A stretch of DNA of 64,000 nt from Panaeolus papilionaceus (GCA_015501605.1 JADNRZ010000015.1:992001-1056000); one strand, 5' to 3'; shown: positions 46,621 through 60,283, counted from the stretch's first letter. The notes: generated from the sequence alone by a model not told the origin. Numbers and translations: made by a program.

Positions 46621-48060
46621 GTAAAGTTCCTTATTGAGTTTGAATTTGAACGCTTGAGCCGTATCAAATCACTCCCTTCAACAAAACACCACGATCCCCG
46701 TTCCTGCACTCATCTCCTTTGTCAGTGCTGCCTCCTCTACTCCTCCTAATTCCTGTATTAGTGTCTAAGACGCGAACAAATTGACACTAACAACAAGGCT
46801 GGTGATATGGCACCAGTGCAATCCTCGTCCGCTCCTGTACAATTCGTTGTGACTCTCATAGAGCCCTTGCTCCTGCTGTAATGCTCTTCCATGACTTGAA
46901 TTAATGTTAAATTCTGAATTATAAACACTTAGAAACGTCTAAATAACAGGTTATCATTGATAAATGAACCAATACTCTGGAAAGCGTAGACCTGTTGAGG
47001 GTCCCATTGCGCAAACTGGTATGAAGCAGTGCCCAATTCTACAGCATTTCCAAGCTAACGCACAAATTTTCAGTTAGCAACGCTCCAATTCCGTGTGTCT
47101 GAGACACTGTAAAACTTGAAAATGCCTTCGCATCGCTCCAAATGATGCATCATCGGATCGTCTTCTTGATGCTCTGATCCACCTCGGACAAAGCGGCCAC
47201 CGTTCTTGAAGTACCTACCCCAAATCCCGACTCACATATATACTGAGTTGCTCATACTATTTTACACAGAACTGACAGCGACGCATCGTCCTGCTGCTCC
47301 CGGGTTATGGGTTACGAGAACACAAAATATTACTGTTGTACCCGTTGTTGAGTCCAAGACCTTTGGACGTGCATCCTTGTCTGGTGGAAGCTTTTATCAC
47401 ACATCTGGCGCCTTCCCGACAACACTTCCTCTTCATATCTCCCCAGCACTTTCTCCCGCAACGTCTTACCCAACTCGTCATGGTTGCGAATGAAGCAGGG
47501 TGGTTCAACTGTATAATACTTGCAGTTGTAACAACTCGTCGTGGATTGTTGGGTCAAGTGGTGGATCCGCTTCCCTGGTCGCTCGTATTCGTGGATGACG
47601 TGTCCTGGGTTCTTCCTCGCACCACTGGGCTACTCCCTGCTATGACGATCAGGAGGATAAATGGCCCAAAACGTAGATGGAGGGTGCTACCATGTGGTAT
47701 GTCATGTGCATTTTTTTCTTTTATCGCGGTACTCATAATCGCCATTCATAGGAAGGTTAGGCTCCTCTTTCATGATAGTCCTCATATGCGGTCGCCTCCC
47801 TCCATTACCAGTGTCTATGACCTCCAGCGCAGATTCTTCGCCATCGCCTTAGTACCCAAACACGTGTTCCCTCACCATCACGCTCGTCCACTTCCTCCTC
47901 CTCTCCTTCCCTCTCCCTCTATTGCCTACACTCGTACTCGTATAGGCACACCTCAGTAACAGCTACACATCACCATTTCTTACTCTCCCTTCTCCTTCCC
48001 TCAACCTATCGTTGACCACATCTTTAGTCCACTCCCATCCATGCATCTCGTCACGCACCC
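46621..48060 (+). repeat. Exon block (unit 3, first), longest version
   Basis: Includes the Ser/Thr/Pro block (46640-46880), the second block (46965-47210) and a long third part. Its frame 47336-47959 reads GQVVDPLPWSLVFVDDVSWV, then RRINGPKRRWRV, then SVYDLQRRFFAIALVPKH. The same text recurs at 58265-58900. The 207-codon frame looks like exon text read through introns; no family recognised. Confidence 0.4.
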
Positions 48061-49035
48061 CTCGCTTTCCCCCTCCTCTTTGCCCCGCCTTGGCATCAGT
48101 GCAGTCAGAGCTCTTTACACCTGATCTCTCTCTGCTTATTAATGAGGCTGGCATCCTCCTCTCGACGGGCCCGTTTTGGGCGGCTGCAAAGGTTCATTTG
48201 GAGGCTATCGGTGAGTATCGTTTTCAGTTCTGGTTTTGTTCTTTTTTCTTCATCACCTTGATATTATACACGTCAAAACTAACACATCTCATCTTAATAG
48301 CCCAATCTTGTACTGATTATCTACTCTACTACGACGGCGGCACCGTTTACTTCTCCATGCAGCGGCACGCCTCATTCGACAATTTTAAACAAGTCCTCTC
48401 TCCAGCACCTCCAACAATGCGCACCTCATGAAGGCGCGAATCCACATTTGTGAAGGCGACTACGCCTTCCTCGCTCTCTATGTCAAGACGAAGGGCAAGT
48501 ACAAGGAAGCGGAAGAGCTGGATGGCGACTTGACAGAGTTGGAGAGAGTGAGGGGTAGGACGGAGAAGGAGAGAAATGCGGGTTGTGGAGAGTGCGATTC
48601 AGACATTAAATGTGGCAAGGAGAGTAATGGTGTTGAGGTTGGGAAGTGGGGGGCTGGGTGTGCGCTTGATGCAGGGGACGTGGAGGGTGTTGTTGGTGAT
48701 TTGACGTGAGTTGATTGTTGTCTGATTTGCCCCTCCCTGATGCCGACATCTGATATCCCTCGCAGTCGTCTTTCCCATCTCCTCGCCCACATCTTCCATC
48801 TCGCCCACCCCTACCTCCCTCCCTCGCCCACCCCAATGACGACACTCAAACAGAGCCTGCACTCCGACCCCGATTCCAAGCCGTGTCTTGGCTTGCACCG
48901 TCTCTGCAAAGCTCTCAAAAAATTGTTCTTCGCCCTCGATGAACTCTTAGTCAAAGAGGACTAAAGAGCGGTGTTGAAACTCCTCACGGACATGCGCAGG
49001 AAGGTGGATCTGTGGAATCGGTGGGAAGTGGCGGT
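48061..49035 (+). pseudogene. DNAJC3-like TPR remnant 4A
   Basis: SLLINEAGILLSTGPFWAAA, an intron, then DYLLYYDGGTVYFSMQRHAS, MKARIHICEGDYAFLALYVK, TKGKYKEAEELDGDLTELER, the same deletion after EKERNAG as in remnant 1A, GDVEGVVGDLT, an intron (48706-48764), then LKQSLHSDPDSKPCLGLHRL and a stop after LLVKED (48962-48964), where remnant 1A reads on. Confidence 0.68.
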
Positions 49036-50430
49036 GAATCCTAACGTCGGCGAGGGTAGGGAGAGGTTCTCCTGCTCATCCCCGAGGCGTTACTCAAAAC
49101 CCCATCATCATCATCTGCAACTCCAGCACTGCCCTAGCACCCGTATATGCGTCTCCTCGCCGTCACACCTTTCCACACTTTCCTCTTCTCCACTATCGCT
49201 CTTACCGGTACACTCCTGCAAGTAAACACTCACTATTGCTATTCGCATACTCTTCTCCTTTCTCCGTTCTGCTTCTCCTACCCCTCCTACTTTTCTTATC
49301 GGTGACTCCGAGTCACTGAGTCGGATGCCGGTAAATCAATGATGACCAACAACACTGGTGACGTGGCACCCGTGTGGCAGTCGTCTTTTCCTGTATAATC
49401 CGTCGTGGCTCCCATTGAGCCCTCCATTGCCCCTCCCGTGGTGGTGTCAGGTACTCTTTGGACCAAGTACGCTCTCCTGCTATCTTTATTAATCTGTATT
49501 CTGAACTATAAACACTAAGCAACGTGTAAATCTCGGGGTTTTATCGATACAGGAACCACAACAGTTGAAAGCAGGTGTCTGTGGGATATGAGATCGGCGG
49601 ATGGAAAAGCTGAGGGTCTCATTGCGCCAATTGGTATGACGCACTGCTCAATTCTACGGCTTTTCCGGTCTGACACTCATATTTCTGGTTAGCGACGTTC
49701 CAAAATACCGTGTGTGAGGCACTGTAAAACTTGGACATACCTTTGCAACGCAACAAATGATGCATTCAGGTTGGAGAGAAGCCACTGTTCTTAAGGTACG
49801 TGCTTTAAATCTCGTCTCACACGTATACCTATTGCTCATACTATTTTACACAGAACTTGACCATGGCGCAACGTCCTGCTAACTTCAGGTTATGCGTTAG
49901 GACACAAAAGATTACTGTTGTGCCCGTCGTTGAGGCCGAGGCATTTGGACGCACCTCTCGTGAAAGGCATTGCAACCTATCTGGCCCCGACTCAACAACG
50001 CCTCCTCTCCATACCTCCCCAGCACCCTCTTCTGCGACATCTCACCTGATTTTTTTTATGACCGTGGATGAAGAATAGTGGACCAACTGCATCATTCGCT
50101 GACGTGGCCTGGGTCCATCTTACCACTGAGTTACTTCCTGACGTGACGATAAGGAGAATAAATGGCCAGTACGTAGATGGAGGACGCTATCATTCGGTAT
50201 GTCGAGTGTAATTTCTTCATGTATCGCAGCACTCATGCTCTTTATATCCAGCTCTCCTTCATCGTTGTCCTGGGTGTACCTCCCTCCCTCTATTACCAAA
50301 AATTCTCACTTCCGGTTCTTCACCACCCAAACATTCAAGCATGAATCTCCCCCCCGTCACACCCTTCTACTTCGTCCTCTCCTCTACCTCTATCACCCTC
50401 ATTCATACTCTATAGGACGCCTTACTCCTT
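49036..50430 (+). repeat. Exon block between TPR remnants (unit 3)
   Basis: Same sub-block order as in units 1 and 2. The third sub-block (49855-50080) reads VVPVVEAEAFGRTS and ends MTVDEE with a stop. Confidence 0.45.
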
Positions 50431-51208
50431 AACCTGGTCCTACTCTCCATCAAACACAAACACGCCTCCGCTTATTTCTCCATGCAGCAACACTCTTCCA
50501 CACTCGATAATTTCGAAAAAAATAATTATCGCTCACCTTCAATGCCGGACTTTGGGGAGGAGTAAGTCGGAAAGGGATCGGAGAATATGCACCTGTGGAA
50601 TGCATGCGGGGACAGTGTGAGCCAAACGTTGGCTGCTGGGTGCGCAAGGGTATGTTGTTTAATTCTTTCGCGATCCTTGTTTATATTTGTATCTCATCCT
50701 TTTTTTTCTGGTATATCACAGACGCCTCTCGCATTTCGTCTTCCTCACCCTCAACTTCTTTGTCGCTTACTTCTGCCTCCTGCCCTCGCCATCCCGCTCG
50801 CGACACTCATGCAGCGCCTCCACCTGGAACCCCGACCCCAACTCTGCCTGACTTTGCATCCTCTCGTTAAAGCATTCGACAAATCGCTTCATGAGATCTA
50901 GGCCAAAGAGGATCCAAGAGCTGTGGTTAAGCGACTTATGGGTCCACTACTCAATGTGCAGGCGCTCCTCAAGTCACCTTCATCATCATCTATACCACCG
51001 CCACCTGCACAACGACCATGCACGAGAAACGTTGCAAGGTCGCTTGCTAGTAGATAAGTGGTATGGGGAAGCGTCGGCATTGGAGGGTTGCAGGGAGGAT
51101 GTGGTGGGTCTCGTCAGGCGCGATGGAGGACTGTTGAAAAAGGAAGAACGGGAAGAGGTAGTCACAGTCCTCGGAAAAGCATTTGAAGCGTTCGGACGGA
51201 AGGTATAG
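50431..51208 (+). pseudogene. DNAJC3-like TPR remnant 4B
   Basis: Parallel to remnants 1B and 3B: LWNACGDSVSQTLAAGCARV, an intron, LVKAFDKSLHEI, then LLVDKWYGEASALEGCREDV and VLGKAFEAFGRKV ending at 51206. No J domain. Confidence 0.65.
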
Positions 51209-51729
51209 CGAAAGATGAGGAGGAGGAGGAGGATTGGGGTGGGAACGGAACGGATATATTGTGTTGGTCTGTGTATGTGTTGGTGTGATGGTCTGTAGGA
51301 TTGAGCGACAGGGAACGATACTGAGTGCTCCTAGATGTATATTATTTGTTAAATTGAATCTTAATCGTGATATTTTGCTATCGAAATTATTTTCTGGATC
51401 GTGTTCAAAATGACCGAGCCGCGATTGGAAGCTTAAGTCGTTGACACTGTAGAGGCTCACTATAACGAGGCGTCGTTTGTGCAGAAATGTTGGTATTTAG
51501 TATCAAATTTTGCATTCTGTTCTTGCTTTTACATTTCTTGTTTAATATTGCTTTGATTAAATAGCGGTTATGACGTTGTCTCACGAGGTGTCAAGGCACT
51601 GAACTAGTGGTGGGTATACTTGCTATTTATACGAGCCCTTAGTAAGAACTGTGCCACGCGGACGCCGCCTGGAAGATATCTGCTCTGTATCTCTTACCAT
51701 CATCTCTTGTCATATTCACTGGATTCACA

Positions 51730-53340
51730 ATGTCGACCAACACTCAAGAGTATGGATTTATCCAAGTGAATGGTCCGATAAATATCATGCCTATAACTCC
51801 TGAACACATGAAAGGGGAAATTGTGTGGCTTTACATGTGTGTACTATTCAACAAAGTTATCCTGCCTTAATATCATTGCTTAGATGCCTGCTTCTCTAGT
51901 CTAATGGGTCCCACTGGTTCCGGGAAAAGCTCTGTAAGGCTCAATTTTTGTGTTATGCTTCAACTTGACATTTAGAAGAGATCCTGACTCCTTGCTGCAG
52001 TTCATTGAGTCATTGGCACCAGATCAGCAGCTCAACATATCCAAGGATTCGCTTGAAAGTGTGACGCAGGAGGTCAACTGCTATCAAGTTGTCAACCTGG
52101 GAACACAACCCCAGCATGCTGACGCAAAGGTTGTACTGATGGATACCCCTGGGTTTCTTGACCCAAGGCTGTCAGAGGGCCGGATAATGAGAATGGTCAC
52201 AGAAAGTCTCAATGCAATTCGGTGTGTGATCACATCATTTGATAACAGAGCACATGTGGTGAACCTGTATTGAATGTTGTTTTCTGCCAGCCAATTTTCT
52301 AGTTACACTATTGTGCGCATCTTCTATTTTCAACCTATCACTGATATCCGAATTGGTGGCTTGAAACGGGATGCAGTCAAGATTCTGCGAGAATATGTCA
52401 ACCAATACAATGCCAGTGATATCTGGGTAATAACAACAATGTGGAATCAACTATCGACCCCCAAGCAGTTTGAAGACACCTCCCGACGCTTCAACACCTT
52501 GAAAGAAGAAATATATGCAGTCAGTAGCTTATATTTTGCCATGTCAATGATGTCATTTACCAGTTCAAATTTTATTAGGGATCTGGTGGCCTTCACATCA
52601 CAGTCACCAAGTTTGACGCCTCTCAAGCTTCTACTTTGTCATTGCTAGATAGACCACTCTATGGATGGCATGAGGGCCCAAACAACACCAACAAAGTCAT
52701 GGACCCACACTATCAATCCCACCTCTGTGACAACCTGCTTGGACGAATTACCAACACGCTCCAGAAACTGCAACTTCTTGCAGAGGACAAACAGCATGCC
52801 ACCCATTCTGGAAGTGAAGATCATCATCTTCTAGAGGTTGTGCTCAGGGATGAGAAGGTGGCATTATCATCTCTTCAGTCCTTTTTGGATGACCTTGTGA
52901 CCCATGAGGGCAATGATCCATCTGAGCCCTGGGATGATGCATCAATCTTCCATATTGATATCTCAGAGTTTTCAGACCTTGCCAGTGATGATATTAGTCC
53001 ATTGGGGATTGTGGCACTGCAGTGCCTGCTAGACGCTCTCTATGATCAAGACCCAGATGCTTGCTCATCTCCTTGGCCGCTGTCTCGAGCTTTGCCCCTT
53101 GCACCATCATGCCCCCTTCCTGAGGATGCCCTGCTGCAACCCACAGTCACTTCAGATATCCCTTCTGACCATGAGCCTGCTCCAGTGTCACCTTCACAAG
53201 TTCCAGGCTTGGACCAACTCAGTATCACACCTGTGCCCATCCTATCTGCCCCTCATGGACAACCACCCTCACCAGATGTATCATGCTTTGCACCTATTAT
53301 TGCTGCCTTTAAGAGGCAATTCAATCCCACCTGGAGGTAG
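51730..53340 (+). CDS. AIG1-like P-loop GTPase, copy 3
   Basis: Exons 51730-51838, 51884-51933, 52001-52221, 52291-52519 and 52579-53340 give 456 aa, the longest copy. GPTGSGKS, MDTPGFLD, QPITDIRIGG and VITTMWNQL are conserved. Exon 3 is one codon shorter (LGTQPQHADAKVVLMDTPG) than in copies 1 and 2. The C-terminal region has an additional acidic insert (around NDPSEPWDDASIFHIDISEF) and a longer Pro-rich linker before IIAAFKRQFNPTWR. Length differences among the three copies are all multiples of three, as expected under protein-level constraint. Role unknown; the GTP-binding fold is clear. Confidence 0.8.
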
Positions 53341-55254
53341 ATATCAGGGGTTATGTATGGTAGTTGATGAACCCATTCAGTTAACCTCCATACTTTTCTC
53401 TTTTTTTTTTCCCCATGTTTTTTACTTTACTTCTTTTTGGATTCACATCTCTGTATTGTCTGTACTTTGGCTTGTGTTACACTATATCTTTTCTTTCCAT
53501 CTTATCTTGCTACTATCTTATCACTGTGTACTATCATCTCTCTTTGTACTTGTAGTTCGTCTTATCTTTTCTTATCTTTTCTCTTCTCACCCCACTTCCA
53601 TTCCTGCTGTCGCCCCACATCTATCTCCTATCTATGACTCCTTCTCTGACTCATCTTTCTCATGCTTATGACTCAACATTACTTCTTTCTCTCACCATTG
53701 CTCCATTCTGACTTATGGACTTCACACTTTATCTACACTGCCTCATATATGCATAGCCACTGTAGATACTTATATAAGCTGGTAGTTTATACCCTTTGTT
53801 CTTTAGCTAGTTCTTTAACTACAATAGAACAATCACTTCTACTGGACTTCTTTTACTTGCTCTCTGCTAAGGCAATACCATCGAGCAATTCTTGAAGTGG
53901 CATTCTTAGTTAGATTCCCCGAACTCAACGTAACATGCCAATCAACCCTGACTTCACTTTCAACCCTTGTTCTTGTTGACTCTACAGCCAGACTCATACG
54001 CGCCAAACAAGTCAACTGTAACAGCTTGTGGTTGGTTCCTTGATTAAAGTGTTTATCACCCATTTGTCATTTTGTATGTTGTTGTTATCTCCTTCATATT
54101 GTGTTTGTTTTCTTTAGTTTTAGCTATAAGTTGTACTTAGTCTTCAACTTCATTTCTCGCCCTGGCCCTATTATATTGCATCCTTTCATTGTCATCCAAT
54201 CAGTGTGTGCAGATTCCTTTGTGTGTGGCTTTGTCCATCCTGCAGCTTTCAATCTTTGTCATTCCTCCCATTCCCTTTACTAACAAACTGACATTATGCA
54301 TGTCAAGTTGTGCATCCCTTTCATTAGCATTTGATTCACCATTGACATTCACTACATTGCCAGCTGCTCACATCTGATTTGTCTATCTGCACTGTGCCAG
54401 TGCAGATGGCATCGTTTTTATTGTCCCTCACATCTCTAGCATTGCTTGTGTTAGATACACCTTTTGTTGTTACTCCCCCATCTCCAGTGTCAATAATCAC
54501 TCTATTCATCTACTTCAAACATTATTTATCATGTTTCATTGTTGCACACTCCTGAGTTCCCTTCTAAATTGCCCTGATGACTTCAACAATCAAGGATCTA
54601 GAAGTCATTTCATTTCATTATTTTGCTCAATCTTTCTTGATTGTTCAATTACCTCCCTCTCTGTGATGTGTATCTTCTTCATAATTGCATTTGCCAACCA
54701 CAGTCATTCTTTAGTTTCACACACTCTTCGCAATCTGTTTTGACTCGCCGTCGGCCCAGTGATGATTATATGCTGAATGAAGACTTATCGCTCTCTTGGT
54801 GTTGTTAAATGCATTCAAGGTTAGGACCACTCATATATCATTCAAGTGTTTGTTTATTTCAGTCCGTTTTTATTTGTTAACATGCATGTTCACTGACTTA
54901 GGACAGTTGAAGCTTATTTCGTTACCGTTCAGCTTTTGTTCACATTGGGAGGTAGATTCACGGTCTTTGGGTGACTGGGACCACTAGAACAACGAGTTTA
55001 AATCACGAAGCTCTCAGGGTTTTTCCGCATCAAACACAATGTCAACATTAATTTACAGTTACTGTTTTCCAAGTCAATGAAAAAGTAAAATTATTTACTT
55101 CAAACCAGGGCTTCAAATCGAGTGATGTTGATGTCAAAGCTGTACCATGACATAGTATGCAGCGCACCAGACCAGACCTTATATTTATATTACTTTTAAT
55201 TCACCATGCATACACATCACAACAGATTCGACAGATTTCGAATGCCCAAAAATC
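53341..55254. other. 3' flank of GTPase copy 3, no gene
   Basis: About 1.9 kb, pyrimidine-rich at first. 53400-54640 aligns with 43430-44330. No convincing gene, no tRNA, no transposon ends seen. Confidence 0.5.
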
Positions 55255-57330
55255 TAACTCTCACAACTCTCGCAGCTCATCCCTAACCCCCTCCTCCCCT
55301 GCCTCCACCTCCCATCCGTGCTCCCACCTCACCCCAAACACCCTCATAATTCCCCCATCCCCACCCCACCTCACCTCACCCCACGCCTCCGCCTCCCGAC
55401 CCATCTCAAACATCACCTCCCTGCCATCCTTAATCCACTCATGCTTGACAAAGGGCGTCGTTGTCGTTTGTACGTTCATTGTCGACAATTTGATGTATTT
55501 CTTCGTTCGTGCACCGATAGCTGAGGTGTGTAAGGGGCGCGGCGCGGTGGGGATGGGAGGGTTAGGGGTTCGAATTTTGAACAGGGGCTGGTGGATATGA
55601 GTGAATGAGTATAAGAAAGAATGTCTGAAGTAAGAGAAGGAAGGAACATAGGATAGAGAGAGGACGTACGACCCAAAGACGCACTCGCTCGATACAGGGT
55701 TGACAGGGTAAAATCGCATAGCGGTGAATATGAAACACGCGCTCATCTGTCCAGTCTTCGTTTTCAGTTGATAATTCATCGTCAACCAGTTTTTCAATAT
55801 CTCAAAATACACAGAGAAACTAGAACACTGGCTCCATTCGATCCCTTCAGCCCATCCCCATACTCACTCCTCGCAATCTCTCTAACCCTCTCTTCTGGGT
55901 CGTCCAAGCTGCCCCCGCCATTGTGTACAGATAGGAGATGCAATGAGAGGGTTCGTTGGTCTGGTCGTTGTGGTCTCCTATCGTACGCGTGATGAGGGTG
56001 TGGAATCATAATTAGGTTAATCTGAGAAACGATATGTATCAATATGAGAGGTAAAACAGTTGGTTGGCTTGAAGACTGAAAATGAGAATGGGAAACGCAA
56101 AGAATAAAATAAATGCACCATCAAAATGCTCATCCAAGGACCTCACAAACCCCCATCGATTTATTCCTCACCTCTATGAGCCTAGTCTCATCGTTGAATA
56201 GAGTGAAAGGCGACCCGAGCGCGCGCTCGAGTAGGAAACTCATCGTTTCAGTGGATATGTTGAGTTCGCGTGCGAGGATGTAGTCGTCGTCTGGAGGTGG
56301 GATGGGGGCGTTACAGTAGGCACATAGGAGGAGTGTTGGGTTGAAAAAAGCTCACAAGCACAATCAAATGTCCTCAACGCGCTCTTCGAATGCACGTCAT
56401 CGGCCCATCCATGGCTCTCGTATCCCGAACTACGCCCTGCGCGGACTTCGTAGTCCTCGCTCTGTTTTTCGTTCATCAGTCCACAAATAGAAGAAGGACA
56501 TCAATTGCAAAAAAAACATCGAAAATGAATATCTCGCAAAGAAAACTCACCTCCCTATCCTCATACCTTACCTCCCAATCCCTCTCAGGCGGCACCGTCG
56601 CACCTTCCACACCGTCCCCCACGACGCGAGGTCCAAATCAACGAGTTCATCAAATTTCGAGCCCTTAGTGCCCTTCTCAACCTGGGCTTTCGTCGTTTCA
56701 TGCACACAGGAAGCCCTTGGTCTCGACGATGTTTGTCCATATGGAGAGCCATCAGACTATATGCGTGCGCGAATGCCCGGGCAGGGTATGCGATTGGTTG
56801 GGTACGAGAAGGGTTGGTATACGATGGGATGCGTTGGGCGAAGGAGATTGGGGTGTGAAGGGGAGGGAGGGCGATAAGCGTCGATTGTATGTGTTGAAAC
56901 AGCGGAAAGGAAAGACGCACCTGTTGGTAATTCTGCAACATGCTCCTTACTATTCCTGGTATATTCTGGGATGTGAAGCGGATTTGCCAGGCCCATTGAA
57001 CGCGATAGATGTTCTTTATAAGTATTATATGAGCGATAGACGTGTTGGACGACACCGAATATGTGGAAGAGAGATTGAAGGAATACCACGCACCTAAGTC
57101 GAATACCCGTATACAACTCTCCTTCGCGCACGGTATTATCACACCACAAGTATCAGTTCCATGTTTGTGTTGTTCATTAGGGTGGAAATTCTTTAGGTCT
57201 ACAATTCAACAGGATTAACGGTTATGTTTGAACATGAAAGGAAGGAGGGGGATGAGTTGAATGCGTTACCTGAAGTTCCCTGACATCATTTCGATGACGA
57301 GGGCGAGAGACGGACACAGAACCATGAGGG
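55255..57330 (-). pseudogene. GH92 alpha-1,2-mannosidase remnant 3
   Basis: The most complete of the three. Minus strand: NIPGIVRSMLQNYQQ (about 56975-56930), TVPPERDWEVRYEDRE (56600-56551), YEVRAGRSSGYESHGWADDV and HSKSALRTFDCAC (56465-56355), a shifted ELNISTETMSFLLERA stretch (about 56265-56210), EERVREIARSEYGDGLKG (about 55895-55840), GQMSACFIFTAMRFYPVNPV (55755-55690), and KKYIKLSTMNVQ with VKHEWIKDGREVMFEMGREA (55520-55400). Stops and shifts between exons make a functional enzyme unlikely. The GH92 order of motifs is preserved. Confidence 0.78.
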
Positions 57331-58890
57331 TATGTATCCCCCATTCTTTGAATCTTTCATCATACGTTGTCGCTTTTTCGCGAATTTTTTCGTCTATTTC
57401 ATGCTTTTCGCATTGCTGTGCACCTTCTGTCTGAGGTTCAAACTGACGTCACGCAATGTGGTGCACAAATGGAAACTGCACGACTACCTGACTGCGAGTC
57501 TATTGGTGTCAGCGTTGAAGTTGACATCCGCAGGCAACCCGATGGCATGGGTGAGTAAATTGCCTTATTGAGTTTGAATTCAATGATATCAAATCAAACA
57601 ACGAGACATCACGATCTCCGTTCGTGCACTCATCTCCGCTGTCAGTTCTGCCTCCTCCACTCCTCCTACTTAATTTCTGTATTAGTGACTAAGATACCAA
57701 CAAATCGGCACCATCAACAAGGTGGCGCCAGTGGAATGCTCGTCCGCTCCTGTAAAATCCCGTCGTGACTCCCATGGAGCTATCGCTCTTGCTGTAGTAC
57801 TCATTGGACCAGGTACGCTCTTCCACTATTGAATTAATGCACATTCTGAATTATAAATACTTAGTAATGTCTAAATATCAGGATATGATTGGTAAATGGA
57901 CCAACACTGTAGAAAGCGAGGGTCTGTTGAGGATCCCATTGTGTAAATTGGTACGACGCTCTCCTCTCAATCCTCTGGCATTTCCTGGCTGATGCACATA
58001 CTTCAACTTAGAAACACTCTCATTCCGTGTGGCCGAGGGACAGTAAAATTTGAGCATACTTTTGCAACGCCCTATACGACGTGTCATGGGTTGTTTTCTT
58101 GGTGCCTTTATTCACTTTGGACAAAGAGACCGCTGTTCTTAAGGTACGTACTTCAAATTTCAACCCACACGTATACATATTGCTTATACTATTTTACACA
58201 GAACTTGACAACGGCGCATCGTCCTGCTGAGCTCGGGTTATGGGTTAGGACACAAACATAACTGTTGTGCCTGTTGTTGAGCCCAAATCCTTTGGACATG
58301 GATCCTTCCCTGGTGGATACTTTTATCACACATACAGCGCCTTCCCGACGACAACCCTTCCTTATTACACCACCCCAGAGTGTCTCCTGCAACGTCTTAC
58401 CTGATTCTTTGTGGCCAATGATGAAGACGGGTGGCTCAACTGCATCGTACAATGTAGTTGTGGGGCAATCTGGTTGCAGATCGTTCAGTCAAGTTGTAGT
58501 TCCGCTCCCTAGTGCGCTTGTGCTCGTGGATGAAGTGATCTGGGTCCTCTATCGCGCCACTGAGCTGCTTCCTGCTGCGACGATAAGGAGGATAAATGGC
58601 CCAGAACGTAGATGGAGGGTGCCATCATTTGGTATGTCATGTGTATTTTCGTCTTTCGTCGTAGTACTTATACTCGTCATTCAGAGAAGTTTAGGTCCCT
58701 CTTTCATGGTAGTGCTTATATGCGGTCGCCTCCCTCCATTACCAGCGTTTATGACCTCCAGTGCAGATTCTTCGCCATCGCCTTAGCACCCAAACACGTG
58801 TCCCCTCAGCATCACACTCGTCCACTTCCTCCTCCCGTCCCCTCCTCTCCCTCTATTGCCTACACTCGTACTCGTATGGGCACACCTTAC
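57331..58890 (+). repeat. Exon block (unit 4, first)
   Basis: 57345-57590 matches 26240-26500, including CGCTTTTTCGCGAATTTT. Then come the Ser/Thr/Pro block (57600-57815), the second block (57890-58140) and the third part (58200-58900) with VLVDEVIWVLYRATELLPAA and RRINGPERRWRVPSFG, matching 47.5-47.9 kb. Confidence 0.45.
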
Positions 58891-59830
58891 ACCTTAACCT
58901 GACGCTAGCCTCCTTCAAACTTGTACAGCTAACGCTTATCCAACCTTCATCTTAACATGCCTATCCCCTGCTGAACGCCTCTTCTACCACAAACACAACA
59001 TGTCACCGGTATTTCTCCATTCAATCACACTCCTCCACACTCAATAAGTTCAACACGTCTTATAGCTCGCCTTCCATGCCGAATTTGGGGAAAGGGTGAG
59101 ACGGAAAGGATCGGAGAAACCTGGGGCTGTGAGATATGTGCAGGGACAGTGCAAGTCAGACGTTGGTTGTGAGGTACGCAAATGTATGTCATTTTATTCC
59201 TTCACTATCCTTGTCTTATCTTCGTCTCTAATCCTTATTTATTTATTTATTTGGTATATCTACAGCCGCCTCTTCCACTTCGCCCTCCTCACCCACATTT
59301 TCTGGGTTGCGTGCTTCTGCCTCCCACCCTCGCCATCCCGCTCGCGACGCTCAAGCGGTGGCTCCACTTCGACCCCGGCTACAAACCCTACCTGACTTTG
59401 TATCCTCTCGTTAATGAATTCGACAAATCGCTTCATTAGATGTCAGCCAAAGAGGATCGGAGAGGTGTGATTAAGCCACCCATGTGTTCACCACTCAATC
59501 CGCAGGCGCACCTCCAGTCGCCTTCATCATCGTATACCGCCACCACCTCCACAACGACAGCCATGCATAAGAAACCTCGCAAGAGTCCATTCATCTTCCC
59601 AACGCTGCAAGGAGTATCGCCCAAACGGCAGACGCTCCTTGAGGCGATGTGTAGAACGTGCAGGCATATCTCCAACAGGGAGGAGGGAAGAGTGGTGCTG
59701 GGGGATTCCAATTTTATTTTAGGCATTAGGGTCAGTTCGGGGTGGGTTGGTGGGGGTCAGGTAGGGGTCGGGATGGCGGGTATCGTCGGTATGAGGAGGG
59801 GATGGTGGTGGAGAGGGTGGTGATAAAGAT
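58891..59830 (+). pseudogene. DNAJC3-like TPR remnant 5B
   Basis: Broken TPR text around an intron from GTACGCAAATG (59173) to CTACAG (59266): FHFALLTHIFWVACFCLPPS and TLYPLVNEFDKSLH with stops, then heavily degraded sequence. The LLVDKWYGE segment of the other B remnants is no longer readable. Confidence 0.5.
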
Positions 59831-60283
59831 GAGGAGGGTAGGGATTGGGATGTGTTCATGTTCGTATGTGCTAGCGTTAGTGTTATTCTGTGTAGGATTG
59901 GGCGGCAAGGAACAAGACCAAGGACTGGCGGATGTACAGTATTTGTTGCATTTAATCTTGATCTTGATGTTTCGCCATTGAAAGTAATTCCTGGGTCGGG
60001 TTTGAGGTCAACGAGTCGCGATCGGAAGCTTACGTCGTTGGTGCAGAAATCCTAGTATTTAGTGTCGAATTTTGATTCTGTTCCTGTTTTTACACACCTT
60101 GATTAATATAGCTTGGATGTTTAGGGCATTGTTTCATGAGGCGTTAAGGCTCTGACTTGGTGGTGAGCATCCTTGCTATTTATAAGTGCCCTTGGTAAGA
60201 ACTGTGTCATGCGGACTACGCCTGGCAGATATCTGCTCAGCAGCTCTTAACATCAGACCATTCGCACCAGCTCTCTGCTCATA

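Noticed and set aside
47336..47959. 207-codon open frame as an intact gene
   Set aside because: It reads through conserved intron borders of the repeated exon block, and the paralog at 58265 is interrupted differently.
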